A stretch of DNA of 64,000 nt from Bog-473 sp963783965 (GCA_963783965.1 CAWAPQ010000002.1:248001-312000); one strand, 5' to 3'; shown: positions 42,901 to 51,135, numbered from the stretch's first letter. Program-made: numbers and translations. Notes: generated by a model not told the origin, from the letters alone.

Positions 42901-43472
42901 CCGCCGACAGCGGCACCGACGCCGCAGCCGACGACGCAGCCGACGACGCAGCCGACGCCGCCACGGATGCCAGCGACCTCGACCGCCACCGACGCCGGGT
43001 TCTGTGGGCGCTCCCGACCGGCCTCTATCTCATCGGGAGCCGCCACGGCGACGATGTCAACCTCATGACCGCGAACCTCGTGGTGCAGGTCTGCATGGAG
43101 CCCAAGCTCGTCGGGGTCGCGCTCGAGCACGACTCGGTGACGGCCCGCCTGGTGGCCGCCGGCGGCGGTTTCACCGTGTCACTCCTCGCCCGCACCGATC
43201 GGGACGTGGTGCGCCGGTTCGTGAAGCCCGTCAAGGAGGTGGAGCGTGCCCCCGATGGGTCCGGCCTCGTCTTGTCCGGCCGACCGGTCTCCGAGGTCGG
43301 ACCGGATCGCCGCCCGGTGTTGGCGTCGGCCGCCGGGTACCTGGACTGCCGCCTGACCGGCGCGGAACCGCTGGGCAGCCACACGTGGTGTGTGGGGGAG
43401 GTCATCGGGGTGGGCGGAGAGCCCGCAGAGGTGTTGCGCATGGAGGACACCCGCATGCACTACGGCGGCTGA
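42897..43472 (+). CDS. Flavin reductase domain protein (FMN-binding)
   Basis: A 191-aa protein of the flavin-reductase-like FMN-binding split-barrel group. After an Ala/Asp-rich repetitive N-terminus, 'VLWALPTGLYLIGSRHGDDVNLMTANLVVQVCMEPKLVGVALE' (region 38-80) is the family's FMN-binding start; 'FTVSLLARTDRDVVRRFV' and 'SAAGYLDCRL' continue it and 'GSHTWCVGEVIGVG' closes the barrel. It may reduce FMN for a partner monooxygenase or be a stand-alone oxidoreductase. The ATG overlaps the lipoprotein stop (ATGA). Confidence 0.85.
   Translation: MTADSGTDAAADDAADDAADAATDASDLDRHRRRVLWALPTGLYLIGSRHGDDVNLMTANLVVQVCMEPKLVGVALEHDSVTARLVAAGGGFTVSLLARTDRDVVRRFVKPVKEVERAPDGSGLVLSGRPVSEVGPDRRPVLASAAGYLDCRLTGAEPLGSHTWCVGEVIGVGGEPAEVLRMEDTRMHYGG
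42924..42959 (+). repeat. 12-base in-frame tandem repeat
   Basis: Three copies of GCAGCCGACGAC (the last with one change) inside the flavin reductase N-terminus encode an Ala-Ala/Asp-Asp repeat. Length change by slippage would keep the frame. Confidence 0.75.
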
Positions 43473-43541
43473 TCCGGGCGGAAGCCCACGGCGCCACCGG
43501 CACGGGGCCACGGCCTCAGCCGGGCCGGGCCGGGCCGGGCC

Positions 43542-43784
43542 TCAGTCCGAAGCGCCGCCGCCCGCCTCCGCCGGCGGCCGCAGGTCGATGCGCAAGGTCA
43601 GGATCCCTTCGACCAGCTCGGCCTCGGCATCGCCGATCATGGCGAAGTCCGAGAAGTCCCGCTGGGCCTGCTCGCGGAAGCGTTGTCGCTCCGGCCCTTC
43701 AATCGGCGGCATCCCACGCGTGCGAACGGCCTCGGCTCGGGCCCGGAACCGGGCGACCATCTCTTGGGGGTCGAACCCAGGCAT
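43542..43784 (-). CDS. Small hypothetical protein
   Basis: An 80-aa protein starting 'MPGFDPQEMVARFRARAEAV', then a helical 'PERQRFREQAQRDFSDFAMIGDAEAELV' (region about 30-57) and a strand 'GILTLRIDLRPPAE'. The composition and a clean start support real coding. I do not recognise a family. It stands alone between two forward genes. Confidence 0.65.
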   Translation of the reverse strand: MPGFDPQEMVARFRARAEAVRTRGMPPIEGPERQRFREQAQRDFSDFAMIGDAEAELVEGILTLRIDLRPPAEAGGGASD

Positions 43785-43930
43785 GGCGCTCAGCGTAGAG
43801 GGTGTCCCGGTCCCCGAGCGACGTCACGTCCCCGAGCCCCGGGCGCTGCCACCGAGGCCCAATCGGACCGGCCCCGTCACCCTTGACCCGTCCTGACCTG
43901 CACCAGGGCAGGCGTGTCGCCCGTAACCAC

Positions 43931-43936
43931 TACAAT
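43931..43936 (+). promoter_or_regulatory. TACAAT -10 box upstream of a small Cys protein
   Basis: TACAAT is a strong -10 in otherwise GC-rich sequence. No good -35 lies 16-19 bases upstream. A start point near 43943 would give a leader of about 77 bases that contains the hairpin at 43962-44002. Confidence 0.4.
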
Positions 43937-43961
43937 GGGCAGACGGTCGATCTGGCCCGTA

Positions 43962-44002
43962 CGGTCCGGCCGTAAGGGGGCGGAACGCCAAGATGCGGAC
44001 CG
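43962..44002 (+). promoter_or_regulatory. Structured 5' leader of the small Cys protein gene
   Basis: CGGTCCG (43962-43968) pairs perfectly with CGGACCG (43996-44002). Inside, GGCG (43979-43982) pairs with CGCC (43986-43989) round a GAA loop. The outer stem ends seven bases before the AAGGAG ribosome site of GTG 44020. It could be a translation-control element; I cannot match it to a known riboswitch. Confidence 0.4.
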
Positions 44003-44019
44003 GGTGACAAGGAGTTCTC

Positions 44020-44226
44020 GTGAAAAAGGGACGCCATCGGCGCTTCGAGGAAGCGCGCAGTCTGAAGCGATCGTCGACCGAGTCGACAGGACGATGTGCC
44101 GAGTGTGGTGCAGAGCCCGATGACGTCCACGCGTCATGGTGTCTGGCCGAAGAGGACCAGTACGACCGCATCCTCGGCTCCATACCGACCCGCGCCGTCG
44201 CGGACGACGACCCGCTGAACGACTAG
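44020..44226 (+). CDS. Small protein with CxxC motif
   Basis: A 68-aa basic-then-acidic protein: 'MKKGRHRRFEEARSLKRSS', then 'GRCAECGAEP' (CxxC) and a third Cys in 'HASWCLAEED'. Three Cys and a nearby His could bind zinc. GTG 44020 follows AAGGAG by six bases, and the gene has a plausible -10 and a folded leader, so it is probably real. No function can be assigned. Confidence 0.65.
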   Translation: MKKGRHRRFEEARSLKRSSTESTGRCAECGAEPDDVHASWCLAEEDQYDRILGSIPTRAVADDDPLND

Positions 44227-44250
44227 CTGGCTGCTGAACGACTAGCTGGC
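44214..44250. repeat. 19-base tandem duplication at convergent gene ends
   Basis: The 18-mer GCTGAACGACTAGCTGGC occurs at 44214-44231 and again at 44233-44250. The copies supply the TAG stop of the forward small gene and, on the other strand, the TAG stop (complement of 44242-44244) of the reverse gene. Confidence 0.75.
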
Positions 44251-44997
44251 CGCCTCGTCGTCCCGCCGGCTCCGCACCGCCGGATGGGGCAGTGCCACAC
44301 CCTTCGTGCGCAGACGGTCACGCTCCTCCACCAGCTCGACGAAGTGGTCGTAGGCCTTCGCGCCGACCATCGCCGTGAGCTCGGGCTGCATCTCCCGGTA
44401 GACCGGCTTGGTGCCGACGAACGCGTCGGGTGACTCGGTGCACCACCAGTGGAACTCGCGTCCGCCCTTGCCCCAGTGCCGGCGATCCCACTGCCTGATG
44501 ACCGACGTGACGTGCCCCTCGTCGTCATCGACGGCATCCTCCCGACGCAGGGGCAGCTGCCAGCACACCTCGGGCTTGAGCGTCATGTGGTCGACGCCGC
44601 GGTTGGCGGCCGCGATGTGGAAGGCGCAGCCGACGCCGCCGGCGAAGCCGGGCTTGTTGAGGAAGATGCAGGCGTCGTCGACCAGCCGCGTCACGGTCTC
44701 GCCCGACTTGTTCACGTGGATCACGTTCTTCTTGGTCCCGTGGTTCTGCCACTCCTCCGCCGTGAGGGTGGCGGCCGCCTTTTCGACGCGCCGGGCGTCC
44801 TTCTTGTTGACCAGGTGGGCGCCGTAGCTGCAGCAACCCTGCACGAGCTCGGGTGCGGGACCCGTGAGCACTCCTTGGCACCCGTTACCGAAAATGCAGG
44901 TCCAGTTGCTCGTCAGGAAGGTGACGTCGAAGACCCACGTCCGCTCCTCCTCGTCGTCCTCGAAGCTGATCCATTCGTGTGAGTCGGTCGGTGTCAT
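44242..44997 (-). CDS. Cysteine-rich protein of unknown function (YkgJ/DUF3109-like)
   Basis: A 251-aa soluble protein with many Cys. 'NWTCIFGNGCQGVL' and 'VQGCCSYGAHL' lie near the N-terminus; 'DDACIFLNKPGFAGGVGCAFHIAAANRG' and 'MTLKPEVCWQLPLRRED' in the middle resemble the CxxC...GCaLH...KP..C pattern of the YkgJ-type zinc or Fe-S proteins. The rest ('RHWGKGGREFHWWCTESPDAF') is unfamiliar. Start at ATG 44997 was chosen because upstream codons are Arg/Pro-rich filler and the conserved part begins soon after. Confidence 0.75.
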   Translation of the reverse strand: MTPTDSHEWISFEDDEEERTWVFDVTFLTSNWTCIFGNGCQGVLTGPAPELVQGCCSYGAHLVNKKDARRVEKAAATLTAEEWQNHGTKKNVIHVNKSGETVTRLVDDACIFLNKPGFAGGVGCAFHIAAANRGVDHMTLKPEVCWQLPLRREDAVDDDEGHVTSVIRQWDRRHWGKGGREFHWWCTESPDAFVGTKPVYREMQPELTAMVGAKAYDHFVELVEERDRLRTKGVALPHPAVRSRRDDEAAS

Positions 44998-45360
44998 GGC
45001 CACGGCCAGGCACGTTACAGCGTGCGCAGAAAAGGGTTGTCGGGCCGCGGTCTGTGGCCCGGACCCGTGGTCCTCAGGCGGAGGATCCGAGTCCGGGCCC
45101 GACCGCGACGTGCGTCGAAGTTCCGGCCGGTCAACCCGTGGCAAATGCCCCGTTGCGACTGACCGCCGTCACCCCCGCTGCGCAAGGTAGTCCGTTTCGA
45201 ACCGCGATTCCACGGCGAATTCTCCGGGCCTGCACGGAGCGCGCCCCGCCGGCTGGCCGACCGCGTTCTCGGACCCTCCGGAGCCGGTCCGTCGGAGCAC
45301 GCGGTGGGCGTCCCGAGGGGGCGAGGTCCTCCCGGGGGCCGCCGCGCCGGCACCAGGCCG
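44998..45360. other. Intergenic stretch with no recognised gene
   Basis: About 360 bases between the reverse Cys-rich gene and the nfuA-like gene. I see no coding frame with a normal composition, no tRNA cloverleaf and no strong hairpin. It presumably holds the promoters of the two divergent genes. Confidence 0.5.
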
Positions 45361-45372
45361 TAGACTGCCCTC
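45361..45372 (+). promoter_or_regulatory. TAGACT -10 box, apparently leaderless start of nfuA-like gene
   Basis: TAGACT at 45361-45366 stands six bases before ATG 45373. There is no Shine-Dalgarno between them, so transcription probably starts at the initiation codon. Confidence 0.55.
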
Positions 45373-46032
45373 ATGGCCACGACCACCGACGATCTCCAGA
45401 CGACCATGCCCGTCGTCACACTCACGCCCGAGGCGCACAAGATTGTGCGGGACGCCATCGCCCAGGAGCCGGATCCGGCCAGCCTGGCCCTCTGGCTCGA
45501 AGTGCGGGGCGTGCAGGCGGGTTCCTTCATCTACGACCTCTACTTCCAGGCCGTATCCGACGCTGACGCCGGCGACGCCCGCCACGTCCAGGACGATCTC
45601 GAGGTCGTCATCCCGTCCGGCAGCATCGATCGTCTCCGGGGCGCCCGGCTCGAGTGGTCGGAGGCCGACGGTGGTGGCCTCGTGCTGGTCAACCCCAACA
45701 CGCCGACGCCGGAAGAGGCCTCGCCGGGCGTGCCGCCGGAGATCCTGGCCAAGGGCATCACCAGTCCTCTCGCGCTGCGGGTGGTCGCGGTGCTGGAGCA
45801 GGCGGTCAATCCCTCCATCGCCAGCCACGGCGGCCGGGCCGACCTGGTGGCGATCAACGAGGAGGACGGCAGCGCCTACCTGCGCCTCTCGGGCGGTTGC
45901 CAGGGTTGCGCCATGTCGCAGATGACGCTCCGTCAGGGGATCGAGACGACGCTGCTCGAAGAGGTGCCCGAGCTCACGCGTGTGCTCGACGTCACCGACC
46001 ACGGCAGTGGCGAGAACCCCTTCTACGAATAG
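45373..46032 (+). CDS. nfuA: NfuA-like Fe-S cluster carrier
   Basis: A 219-aa protein with an N-terminal A-type (IscA-like) domain ('VTLTPEAHKIVRDAI', 'LWLEVRGVQAGSFIYDLYF') and a C-terminal NifU domain ('LRVVAVLEQAVNPSIASHGGRADLVAI', 'LRLSGGCQGCAMSQMTLRQGIETTL', region about 171-195) with the cluster-binding C176 and C179. The A-type part lacks the cysteines of true IscA, as in known NfuA proteins. It should accept a 4Fe-4S cluster and hand it to target enzymes. It faces away from the Cys-rich gene and shortly precedes aroC. Confidence 0.9.
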   Translation: MATTTDDLQTTMPVVTLTPEAHKIVRDAIAQEPDPASLALWLEVRGVQAGSFIYDLYFQAVSDADAGDARHVQDDLEVVIPSGSIDRLRGARLEWSEADGGGLVLVNPNTPTPEEASPGVPPEILAKGITSPLALRVVAVLEQAVNPSIASHGGRADLVAINEEDGSAYLRLSGGCQGCAMSQMTLRQGIETTLLEEVPELTRVLDVTDHGSGENPFYE

Positions 46033-46090
46033 GCCCTCGGAGAGAGCGGACCGGGGTCCACACGGGCCCGGGACGGCGGTGCCTGTCCGG

Positions 46091-46102
46091 TAGCGTGGCC
46101 GT
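46091..46102 (+). promoter_or_regulatory. TAGCGT -10 box, apparently leaderless start of aroC
   Basis: TAGCGT at 46091-46096 lies six bases before GTG 46103, with no ribosome site between. Confidence 0.45.
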
Positions 46103-47320
46103 GTGCTGCGCTTTCTGACCGCCGGGGAGTCGCACGGTCGCGCGCTGGTCGTGATCGTCGAGGGTCTCCCGGCCGGGTTGCCCGTCGAGGCCTCCGACAT
46201 CGCCACCGAGCTGGCCCGCCGCCGGCTCGGTTACGGCCGCGGCCCCCGGATGCGCTTCGAGGCGGACGAGATCACGCTGGTCGGCGGCATCAGGCACGGT
46301 CGCACGCTGGGCTCGCCGGTGGCCGTCGAGATCGCCAACACCGAGTGGCCCAAGTGGACCGAAGAGATGTCCCCCGAGCCCGGAGCCCCCTCCAAGGTGC
46401 TGACCCAGCCCCGCCCGGGGCACGCCGACCTGCCCGGCATGCTCAAGTACGGCTTCGAGGACGCCCGTGACGTGCTGGAACGGGCCTCCGCCCGCGAGAC
46501 CGCGGCCCGCGTCGCGGCGGGCACGCTGGCCAAGCTGCTGTTGCACCATCTCGGGGTCTCCGTCGTCAGTCACATCGTGGCGCTGGGCGAGGCGGCCACC
46601 GGTCCGGACGCCGCCCGGCCCGGACCGAGCGATCTCGACGCCGTCGACGCCAGCGCGGTGCGGTGCTTCGATGCGGCGGGGGAGAAGGCCATGGTCGCTG
46701 CGGTCAAGGCCGCCGCCAAGGTCGGTGACTCGCTGGGCGGCATCGCCGAGGTCCTGGCCTACGGCGTCCCGGTCGGCCTGGGCAGCCATGTGCACTGGGA
46801 CCGCAAGCTCGACGCCAACCTGGCCCAGGCGCTCATGTCGATCCAGGCCGTGAAGGCGGTCGAGATCGGGGAGGGGTGGGACAACGCGGCACGCCGCGGT
46901 TCCGACGCCCACGACGCCATCCACTACGACGAGGCCGAGGGCTACGTCCGTCCCACCGACAGGGCGGGAGGGATCGAAGGCGGCATCTCCAACGGTGCGC
47001 TCCTGGTGGCTCGGGTCGCCATGAAGCCCCTCGCCACCTTGAACCGGCCCGTGCTCGAGACGGTGGATGTCGTCACCAAGGAATCGACGGTGAGCTTCCG
47101 CGAGCGCACGGACGTCACCGCCGTGCCGGCCATGGGAGTGGTCGCCGAGTCGATGACCGCGCTCGTGCTGGCCACGGAGGCGCTGCGCAAGTTCGGCGGT
47201 GATTCGCTCGCCGAGCTGGTGCGCAACCGCGACGGTTTCGTGGCGTCGCTCGGCTCGACGCCGTCCTCTGCCGTGGGCAGCCCGTCAGCCGTGGCCGGCT
47301 CCGACAGCGCCGCCGGATGA
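46103..47320 (+). CDS. aroC: Chorismate synthase
   Basis: A 405-aa FMN-dependent enzyme that turns EPSP into chorismate, the last shikimate step. The N-terminus 'LRFLTAGESHGRALVVIVEGLPAGLPV' (1-28) is diagnostic; 'GYGRGPRMRFEADEITLVGGIRHG', 'PRPGHADLPGMLKYGFEDARDVLERASARETAARVAAG' (region about 96-133) and 'GGIEGGISNG' also fit. Chorismate feeds both aromatic amino acids and the menaquinone genes elsewhere in this window. The aroK ATG overlaps its stop. Confidence 0.96.
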   Translation: MLRFLTAGESHGRALVVIVEGLPAGLPVEASDIATELARRRLGYGRGPRMRFEADEITLVGGIRHGRTLGSPVAVEIANTEWPKWTEEMSPEPGAPSKVLTQPRPGHADLPGMLKYGFEDARDVLERASARETAARVAAGTLAKLLLHHLGVSVVSHIVALGEAATGPDAARPGPSDLDAVDASAVRCFDAAGEKAMVAAVKAAAKVGDSLGGIAEVLAYGVPVGLGSHVHWDRKLDANLAQALMSIQAVKAVEIGEGWDNAARRGSDAHDAIHYDEAEGYVRPTDRAGGIEGGISNGALLVARVAMKPLATLNRPVLETVDVVTKESTVSFRERTDVTAVPAMGVVAESMTALVLATEALRKFGGDSLAELVRNRDGFVASLGSTPSSAVGSPSAVAGSDSAAG

Positions 47321-47874
47321 CCCCCCGCATCCTGCTCGTCGGGATGATGGGCGCCGGCAAGACGACCACCGGGCAGCTCCTGGCCGCCCGGCTCGGATGG
47401 AACTACCGGGACTCCGACGTCGATGTCGAGTCGGCCACGGGGCTGACCGTGCCCGCGCTCTTCTCCCGCGACGGCGAGGCGGCGTTTCGCCGAGCCGAGG
47501 CGGAGGTGCTCGCGGCGGCCTGCGCCGAGCCCGCGCCGTCGGTGGTCTCGGTGGCGGGCGGCGCCGTGCTGAGCGAGCAGAACCGCCACCTCATCGCCTC
47601 CGCCGGCATCGTGGTCTGGCTCAGGGCGCGGGCCGAGACGTTGGCGGCGCGGGTGGGGGACGGGGCCGGTCGGCCGCTGCTCGGCGACGACCCGGCCGAG
47701 GCGGTGCAGCGCCTCTACGCCGTGCGCGCCCCGCTCTACGCAGAGGTGGCCGACCTCGTGCTCGATGTCGACGACCTGAAGCCCGCCACGGTCGCGGACC
47801 GGATCGTCGACGCCATGGACGCGGCGGCTGCGGCGGAGAGCGACGCCACCCACGCCCCGGGCCAGCCCGGGTAG
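47317..47874 (+). CDS. aroK: Shikimate kinase
   Basis: A 185-aa P-loop kinase. Walker A is 'GMMGAGKTTTGQLLA', then 'RDSDVDVESATG' with the Asp pair, 'FRRAEAEVL' and 'SVAGGAVLSEQNRHLI', all aligned with shikimate kinases; the lid region 'GAGRPLLGDD' has the key Arg. It phosphorylates shikimate. An Ala-rich tail of about 20 residues ends the protein. It starts at an ATG overlapping the aroC stop; aroB follows 18 bases later. Confidence 0.94.
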   Translation: MTPRILLVGMMGAGKTTTGQLLAARLGWNYRDSDVDVESATGLTVPALFSRDGEAAFRRAEAEVLAAACAEPAPSVVSVAGGAVLSEQNRHLIASAGIVVWLRARAETLAARVGDGAGRPLLGDDPAEAVQRLYAVRAPLYAEVADLVLDVDDLKPATVADRIVDAMDAAAAAESDATHAPGQPG

Positions 47875-47892
47875 CGCGGCGCGGAGACACCG

Positions 47893-48933
47893 GTGCACGC
47901 ACTCTCCGTCGATCTGGCCGAACGCTCCTACCCGGTGCTGGTCGGCCCGGGGGCCCGCCACGAGGTGGCGCGCTTCCTGCCCCCCACGGCCAAGACGGCC
48001 GTGATCGTGACCCAGCAGTCGATCCAGGACGCCGGCTGGCTGGAGGGGATCGACCCCGGCGTGCCCTTCCAGGTCTGTCGTATCCCCGACGGGGAAGGGG
48101 CCAAGACGCTGGCCACCGTGGAGGAGCTCGCTCGCTTCTTCGCCCGGGCCGGACTGTCGCGCGCCGATGTCGTCATCGCCGTCGGGGGTGGCATCGTCAC
48201 CGACGTCGGCGGGTTCGCTGCTGCGACCTATCACCGGGGTACGACCTACCTGAACGTGGCCACCTCGCTGCTGGCCCAGGTCGACGCGGCCATCGGCGGC
48301 AAGACCGGGGTCAACCTCCCCGAGGGCAAGAACCTCGTCGGTGCGTTCTGGCAACCCAACGCCGTGCTCTGCGACACCGAGACCCTCTCGTCCCTTCCGC
48401 CCCGCGAGTGGGCCTGCGGCCGGGGCGAGATCGCCAAGTACGCCTTCCTGGGCGACGCGCCAACGGCCGACCAACCGATCGAGGAACAGGTGGCCCGCTG
48501 TGCCGGCATCAAGGCGGCCGTGGTCGCCGAGGACGAGCGCGAGGGGGGTCGCCGCATGATCCTCAACTACGGGCACACCTTGGCCCACGCGCTCGAGGCC
48601 GCCGCCGCGGCCGATCATCCCGACTGGGACCTGCGGCACGGCGAAGCCGTGGCCATCGGCATCCTCTTCGCCGCCCTGCTGGCGGAGCGGCTCGGGCGCA
48701 TCTCCTCCGACCGCGTCGAGGAGCACCGGAGGGTCGTCGGCAGCTTCGACCTGCCGACCGCACTGCCGGGCGGTGCGGAGGCGGCGGAGCTCGTCGCGTT
48801 CATGGAGCGCGACAAGAAGGCGCAGCAGGACCTGACGTTCGTGCTCGATGGGCCGAACGGTGTCGAGGCGGTCCGTGGTGTGGCGGTGGCCGACGTGGTC
48901 GCTACCCTGGCGGCCATGGGTGCCCGCACATGA
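47893..48933 (+). CDS. aroB: 3-dehydroquinate synthase
   Basis: A 346-aa NAD- and zinc-dependent enzyme that makes 3-dehydroquinate from DAHP. 'IAVGGGIVTDVGGFAAATYHRGTTYLNVATSLLAQVDAAIGGKTGVNLPEGKNLVGAFWQP' (region about 96-156) is the family core; 'LPPREWACGRGEIAKYAFLGD' and 'NYGHTLAHALE' supply the metal ligands (Glu, two His). GTG 47893 is the start and the end overlaps the aroQ ATG. Confidence 0.95.
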   Translation: MHALSVDLAERSYPVLVGPGARHEVARFLPPTAKTAVIVTQQSIQDAGWLEGIDPGVPFQVCRIPDGEGAKTLATVEELARFFARAGLSRADVVIAVGGGIVTDVGGFAAATYHRGTTYLNVATSLLAQVDAAIGGKTGVNLPEGKNLVGAFWQPNAVLCDTETLSSLPPREWACGRGEIAKYAFLGDAPTADQPIEEQVARCAGIKAAVVAEDEREGGRRMILNYGHTLAHALEAAAAADHPDWDLRHGEAVAIGILFAALLAERLGRISSDRVEEHRRVVGSFDLPTALPGGAEAAELVAFMERDKKAQQDLTFVLDGPNGVEAVRGVAVADVVATLAAMGART

Positions 48934-49370
48934 GCCTCGTCCTCCTGCTGTCGGGTCCCAACCTGAATCTGCTCGGGGAACGGGAGCCGGACGTCTACGG
49001 GACGGACACTCTGGCCATGCACGTGGCACGGTCCGAAGCGGCGGCGGCCCGCCACGGCCTGGAGCTCGAGCACCTGCAGACGAACCACGAGGGCGAACTC
49101 GTCGAGGCCGTGCACGCCGCCCGCGACCGCGCCGATGCGCTGGTGATCAACGCCGGCGCGCTGAGCCACACGTCGTGGTCACTGCACGACGCCGTGGCCG
49201 CCTTCGAGGGCCCCGTCGTCGAGCTGCACCTGTCCAACCCCGCCGCCAGGGAGCCGTTCCGGCACACGTCGGTTCTGGCCCCCGTGGCGTCGGGGATCAT
49301 CGCGGGCTTTGGCGGCCTCGGCTACGAGCTCGCCATCGACGCCGCCGCCGCACTCCTGAAGGGAACCTGA
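48930..49370 (+). CDS. aroQ: Type II 3-dehydroquinate dehydratase
   Basis: A 146-aa enzyme; type II dehydroquinases form dodecamers. 'LLLSGPNLNLLGEREPDVYGTDTL' holds the catalytic Tyr, 'LQTNHEGELVEAVHAA' the Asn/His-side region, 'VINAGALSHTSWSLHDAV' and 'VVELHLSNPAAREPFRHTSVLAPVASGIIAGFG' (region about 96-128) the catalytic His and Arg. It follows aroB in the same operon, giving the run aroC-aroK-aroB-aroQ. Confidence 0.95.
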   Translation: MSLVLLLSGPNLNLLGEREPDVYGTDTLAMHVARSEAAAARHGLELEHLQTNHEGELVEAVHAARDRADALVINAGALSHTSWSLHDAVAAFEGPVVELHLSNPAAREPFRHTSVLAPVASGIIAGFGGLGYELAIDAAAALLKGT

Positions 49371-49375
49371 GTCGA

Positions 49376-50536
49376 ATGACGACCACCGCCCGTGCCAACC
49401 CCTACGCGCCGGCCACGGCACCACTGCCGCCGATCATGGTGACCGGCCGGCTCAATCGCCTGCGCGCCGCATTCGACGAGCACGCCATCGACGCCCTCGT
49501 CGTCACCACGCTCCCCAACATCCGCTACCTCACCGGGTTCTCCGGTTCGGCCGCCGTGCTGGTCGTGACGAAGGACCTGTCGGTGCTGACCACCGACGGC
49601 CGCTACCGCACCCAGTCGGCCGAGCAGCTCCAACAGTCCGGCGCGGCCGAGGTCGAGGTCAGCGTCGGCACGGGAGCCGAGCAGCGGGAGACGGCCCGCG
49701 CCGCGCTCGACGGTGCGGGCGCCGGTCGCATCGGCCTCGAGGCGGGCAACGTCACCTGGAGCGGTCAGCGCGCCTGGGCCGAGGTCCTCGGCGGCGAGAC
49801 GCTCGTCCCCACCTCCAACGCCGTCGAGGCGCTGCGCGAGCGCAAGGACGCCGCGGAGATCGCCCGCATGGAGCGGGCGGCGGCCATCGCCGACGCCGCC
49901 CTCTTCGAGGTGCTCCCGCTGATGAGCCAGGGGGTCACCGAGGAGCACTTCGCCCTGGAGCTCGACACGGCCATGCGGCGCGGCGGCGCCGAGGGGACCG
50001 CATTCGACACCATCGTCGCCTCGGGGGAGAACTCGGCCAAGCCGCACCACCACCCCGGTTCCCGGCGCATCAACGGTGGCGACCCCGTGGTGGTCGACTT
50101 CGGGGCGACGTTCGAGGGCTACCGCTCCGACATGACCCGGACCTTCTGCGTCGATTCGGAGCCGGAGGGGGAGCTGGCCCGCATCTTCTCTGTGGTCCAG
50201 ACGTCCCAGGCGGCCGGCGCCGCCGCGGTGCGGCCGGGCATCGCGGTCAAGGACGTCGACGACGTCTGCCGCCGGATCATCGCGGACGCCGGCTGGGCCG
50301 AGCGCTTCGAGCACGGCACCGGTCACGGCGTCGGCCTCGATATCCACGAGGCCCCGACCGTCAGCCAATTGGGCACTGCTATCCTCGCCCCCGGCTTCGT
50401 CGTCACCGTCGAGCCCGGTGTCTATGTTCCCGGGCACGGCGGCGTGCGCGTCGAGGACACGCTGGTGGTGACCGAGGACGGCGCCCGCCCCCTGACCCGA
50501 TTCACAAAGGACATCCATGGCAGTCTCGACCAATGA
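49376..50536 (+). CDS. pepQ: Xaa-Pro aminopeptidase/PepQ-like M24 peptidase
   Basis: A 386-aa M24 metallopeptidase. The creatinase-like N-terminal domain ('RLNRLRAAFDEHAIDALVVTTLPNIRYLTGFSGSAAVL', region 24-62) precedes the pita-bread catalytic domain. Metal ligands are visible in 'VVVDFGATFEGYRSDMTRTF' (two Asp), 'FEHGTGHGVGLDIHEAP' (His), 'TVEPGVYVPG' (Glu) and 'GVRVEDTLVV' (Glu). It removes residues before proline from short peptides. Its place directly before efp is common in Gram-positive bacteria; the last 20 bases overlap efp. Confidence 0.93.
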   Translation: MTTTARANPYAPATAPLPPIMVTGRLNRLRAAFDEHAIDALVVTTLPNIRYLTGFSGSAAVLVVTKDLSVLTTDGRYRTQSAEQLQQSGAAEVEVSVGTGAEQRETARAALDGAGAGRIGLEAGNVTWSGQRAWAEVLGGETLVPTSNAVEALRERKDAAEIARMERAAAIADAALFEVLPLMSQGVTEEHFALELDTAMRRGGAEGTAFDTIVASGENSAKPHHHPGSRRINGGDPVVVDFGATFEGYRSDMTRTFCVDSEPEGELARIFSVVQTSQAAGAAAVRPGIAVKDVDDVCRRIIADAGWAERFEHGTGHGVGLDIHEAPTVSQLGTAILAPGFVVTVEPGVYVPGHGGVRVEDTLVVTEDGARPLTRFTKDIHGSLDQ

Positions 50537-51077
50537 CCTGAAGAACGGCATGAGCCTGGACCTCCCCGAGGGCCTGTTCAGCGTCGTCGAGTTCCAACAC
50601 GTCAAGCCGGGCAAGGGCGGTGCCTTCGTGCGCACGAAGCTCAAGAACGTCCGCAGCGGCGCGGTCATCGAGCGCACCTACCGGGCCGACGAGAAGCTCG
50701 AGCAGGCCATCATCGACAAGCGGGACATGCAGTTCCTCTATCGCGACGGCACCGACTACGTCTTCATGGACACGACGAGCTACGAGCAGCTGCAGGTCCC
50801 GCCGGATGCGCTCGGCGCTGCGCCCGGCTACCTGAAGGAGGGCGACGCGGCGAACGTCCAGATGTACAACGGCGAGATCGTCGGGGTCGAGCTGCCGGCG
50901 GCGGTCGAGCTCACCGTGACCGAGACGGAGCCCGGCATGCAGGGCGACCGCGTCTCGGGGGCCCGCAAGCCCGCCACGCTCCAGACCGGCCACGTCGTCC
51001 AGGTCCCCCTCTTCGTGAACATCGGGGACGTGATCAAGGTCGACACCCGCTCCGGCGAGTACCTGACCCGGGCCTGA
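50517..51077 (+). CDS. efp: Elongation factor P
   Basis: A 186-aa three-domain OB-fold factor that helps ribosomes join polyproline stretches. 'FSVVEFQHVKPGKGGAFVRTKLKNV' (21-45) includes the conserved loop lysine K33, which is modified in some bacteria; no modification enzyme (EpmA/DeoxyHS) is visible nearby. 'RDMQFLYRDGTDYVFMDTTSYEQ' and the final 'VPLFVNIGDVIKVDTRSGEYLTRA' are standard. The start lies inside the pepQ end. Confidence 0.96.
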   Translation: MAVSTNDLKNGMSLDLPEGLFSVVEFQHVKPGKGGAFVRTKLKNVRSGAVIERTYRADEKLEQAIIDKRDMQFLYRDGTDYVFMDTTSYEQLQVPPDALGAAPGYLKEGDAANVQMYNGEIVGVELPAAVELTVTETEPGMQGDRVSGARKPATLQTGHVVQVPLFVNIGDVIKVDTRSGEYLTRA

Positions 51078-51135
51078 GGGCCCGGACGCCCCGTCGACCG
51101 ACCGCAGCACCGGGCCGGGGCCAGGGCGAGCACAC

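Noticed and set aside
45180..45240. TTCGAA-containing stretch that hints at a tRNA T-arm
   Set aside because: The flanking bases do not pair into a T stem and no acceptor or anticodon stem could be found.
46942..49029. Reverse frame of about 695 codons opposite aroC-aroK-aroB
   Set aside because: Shadow frame; no recognisable protein and three certain genes on the other strand.
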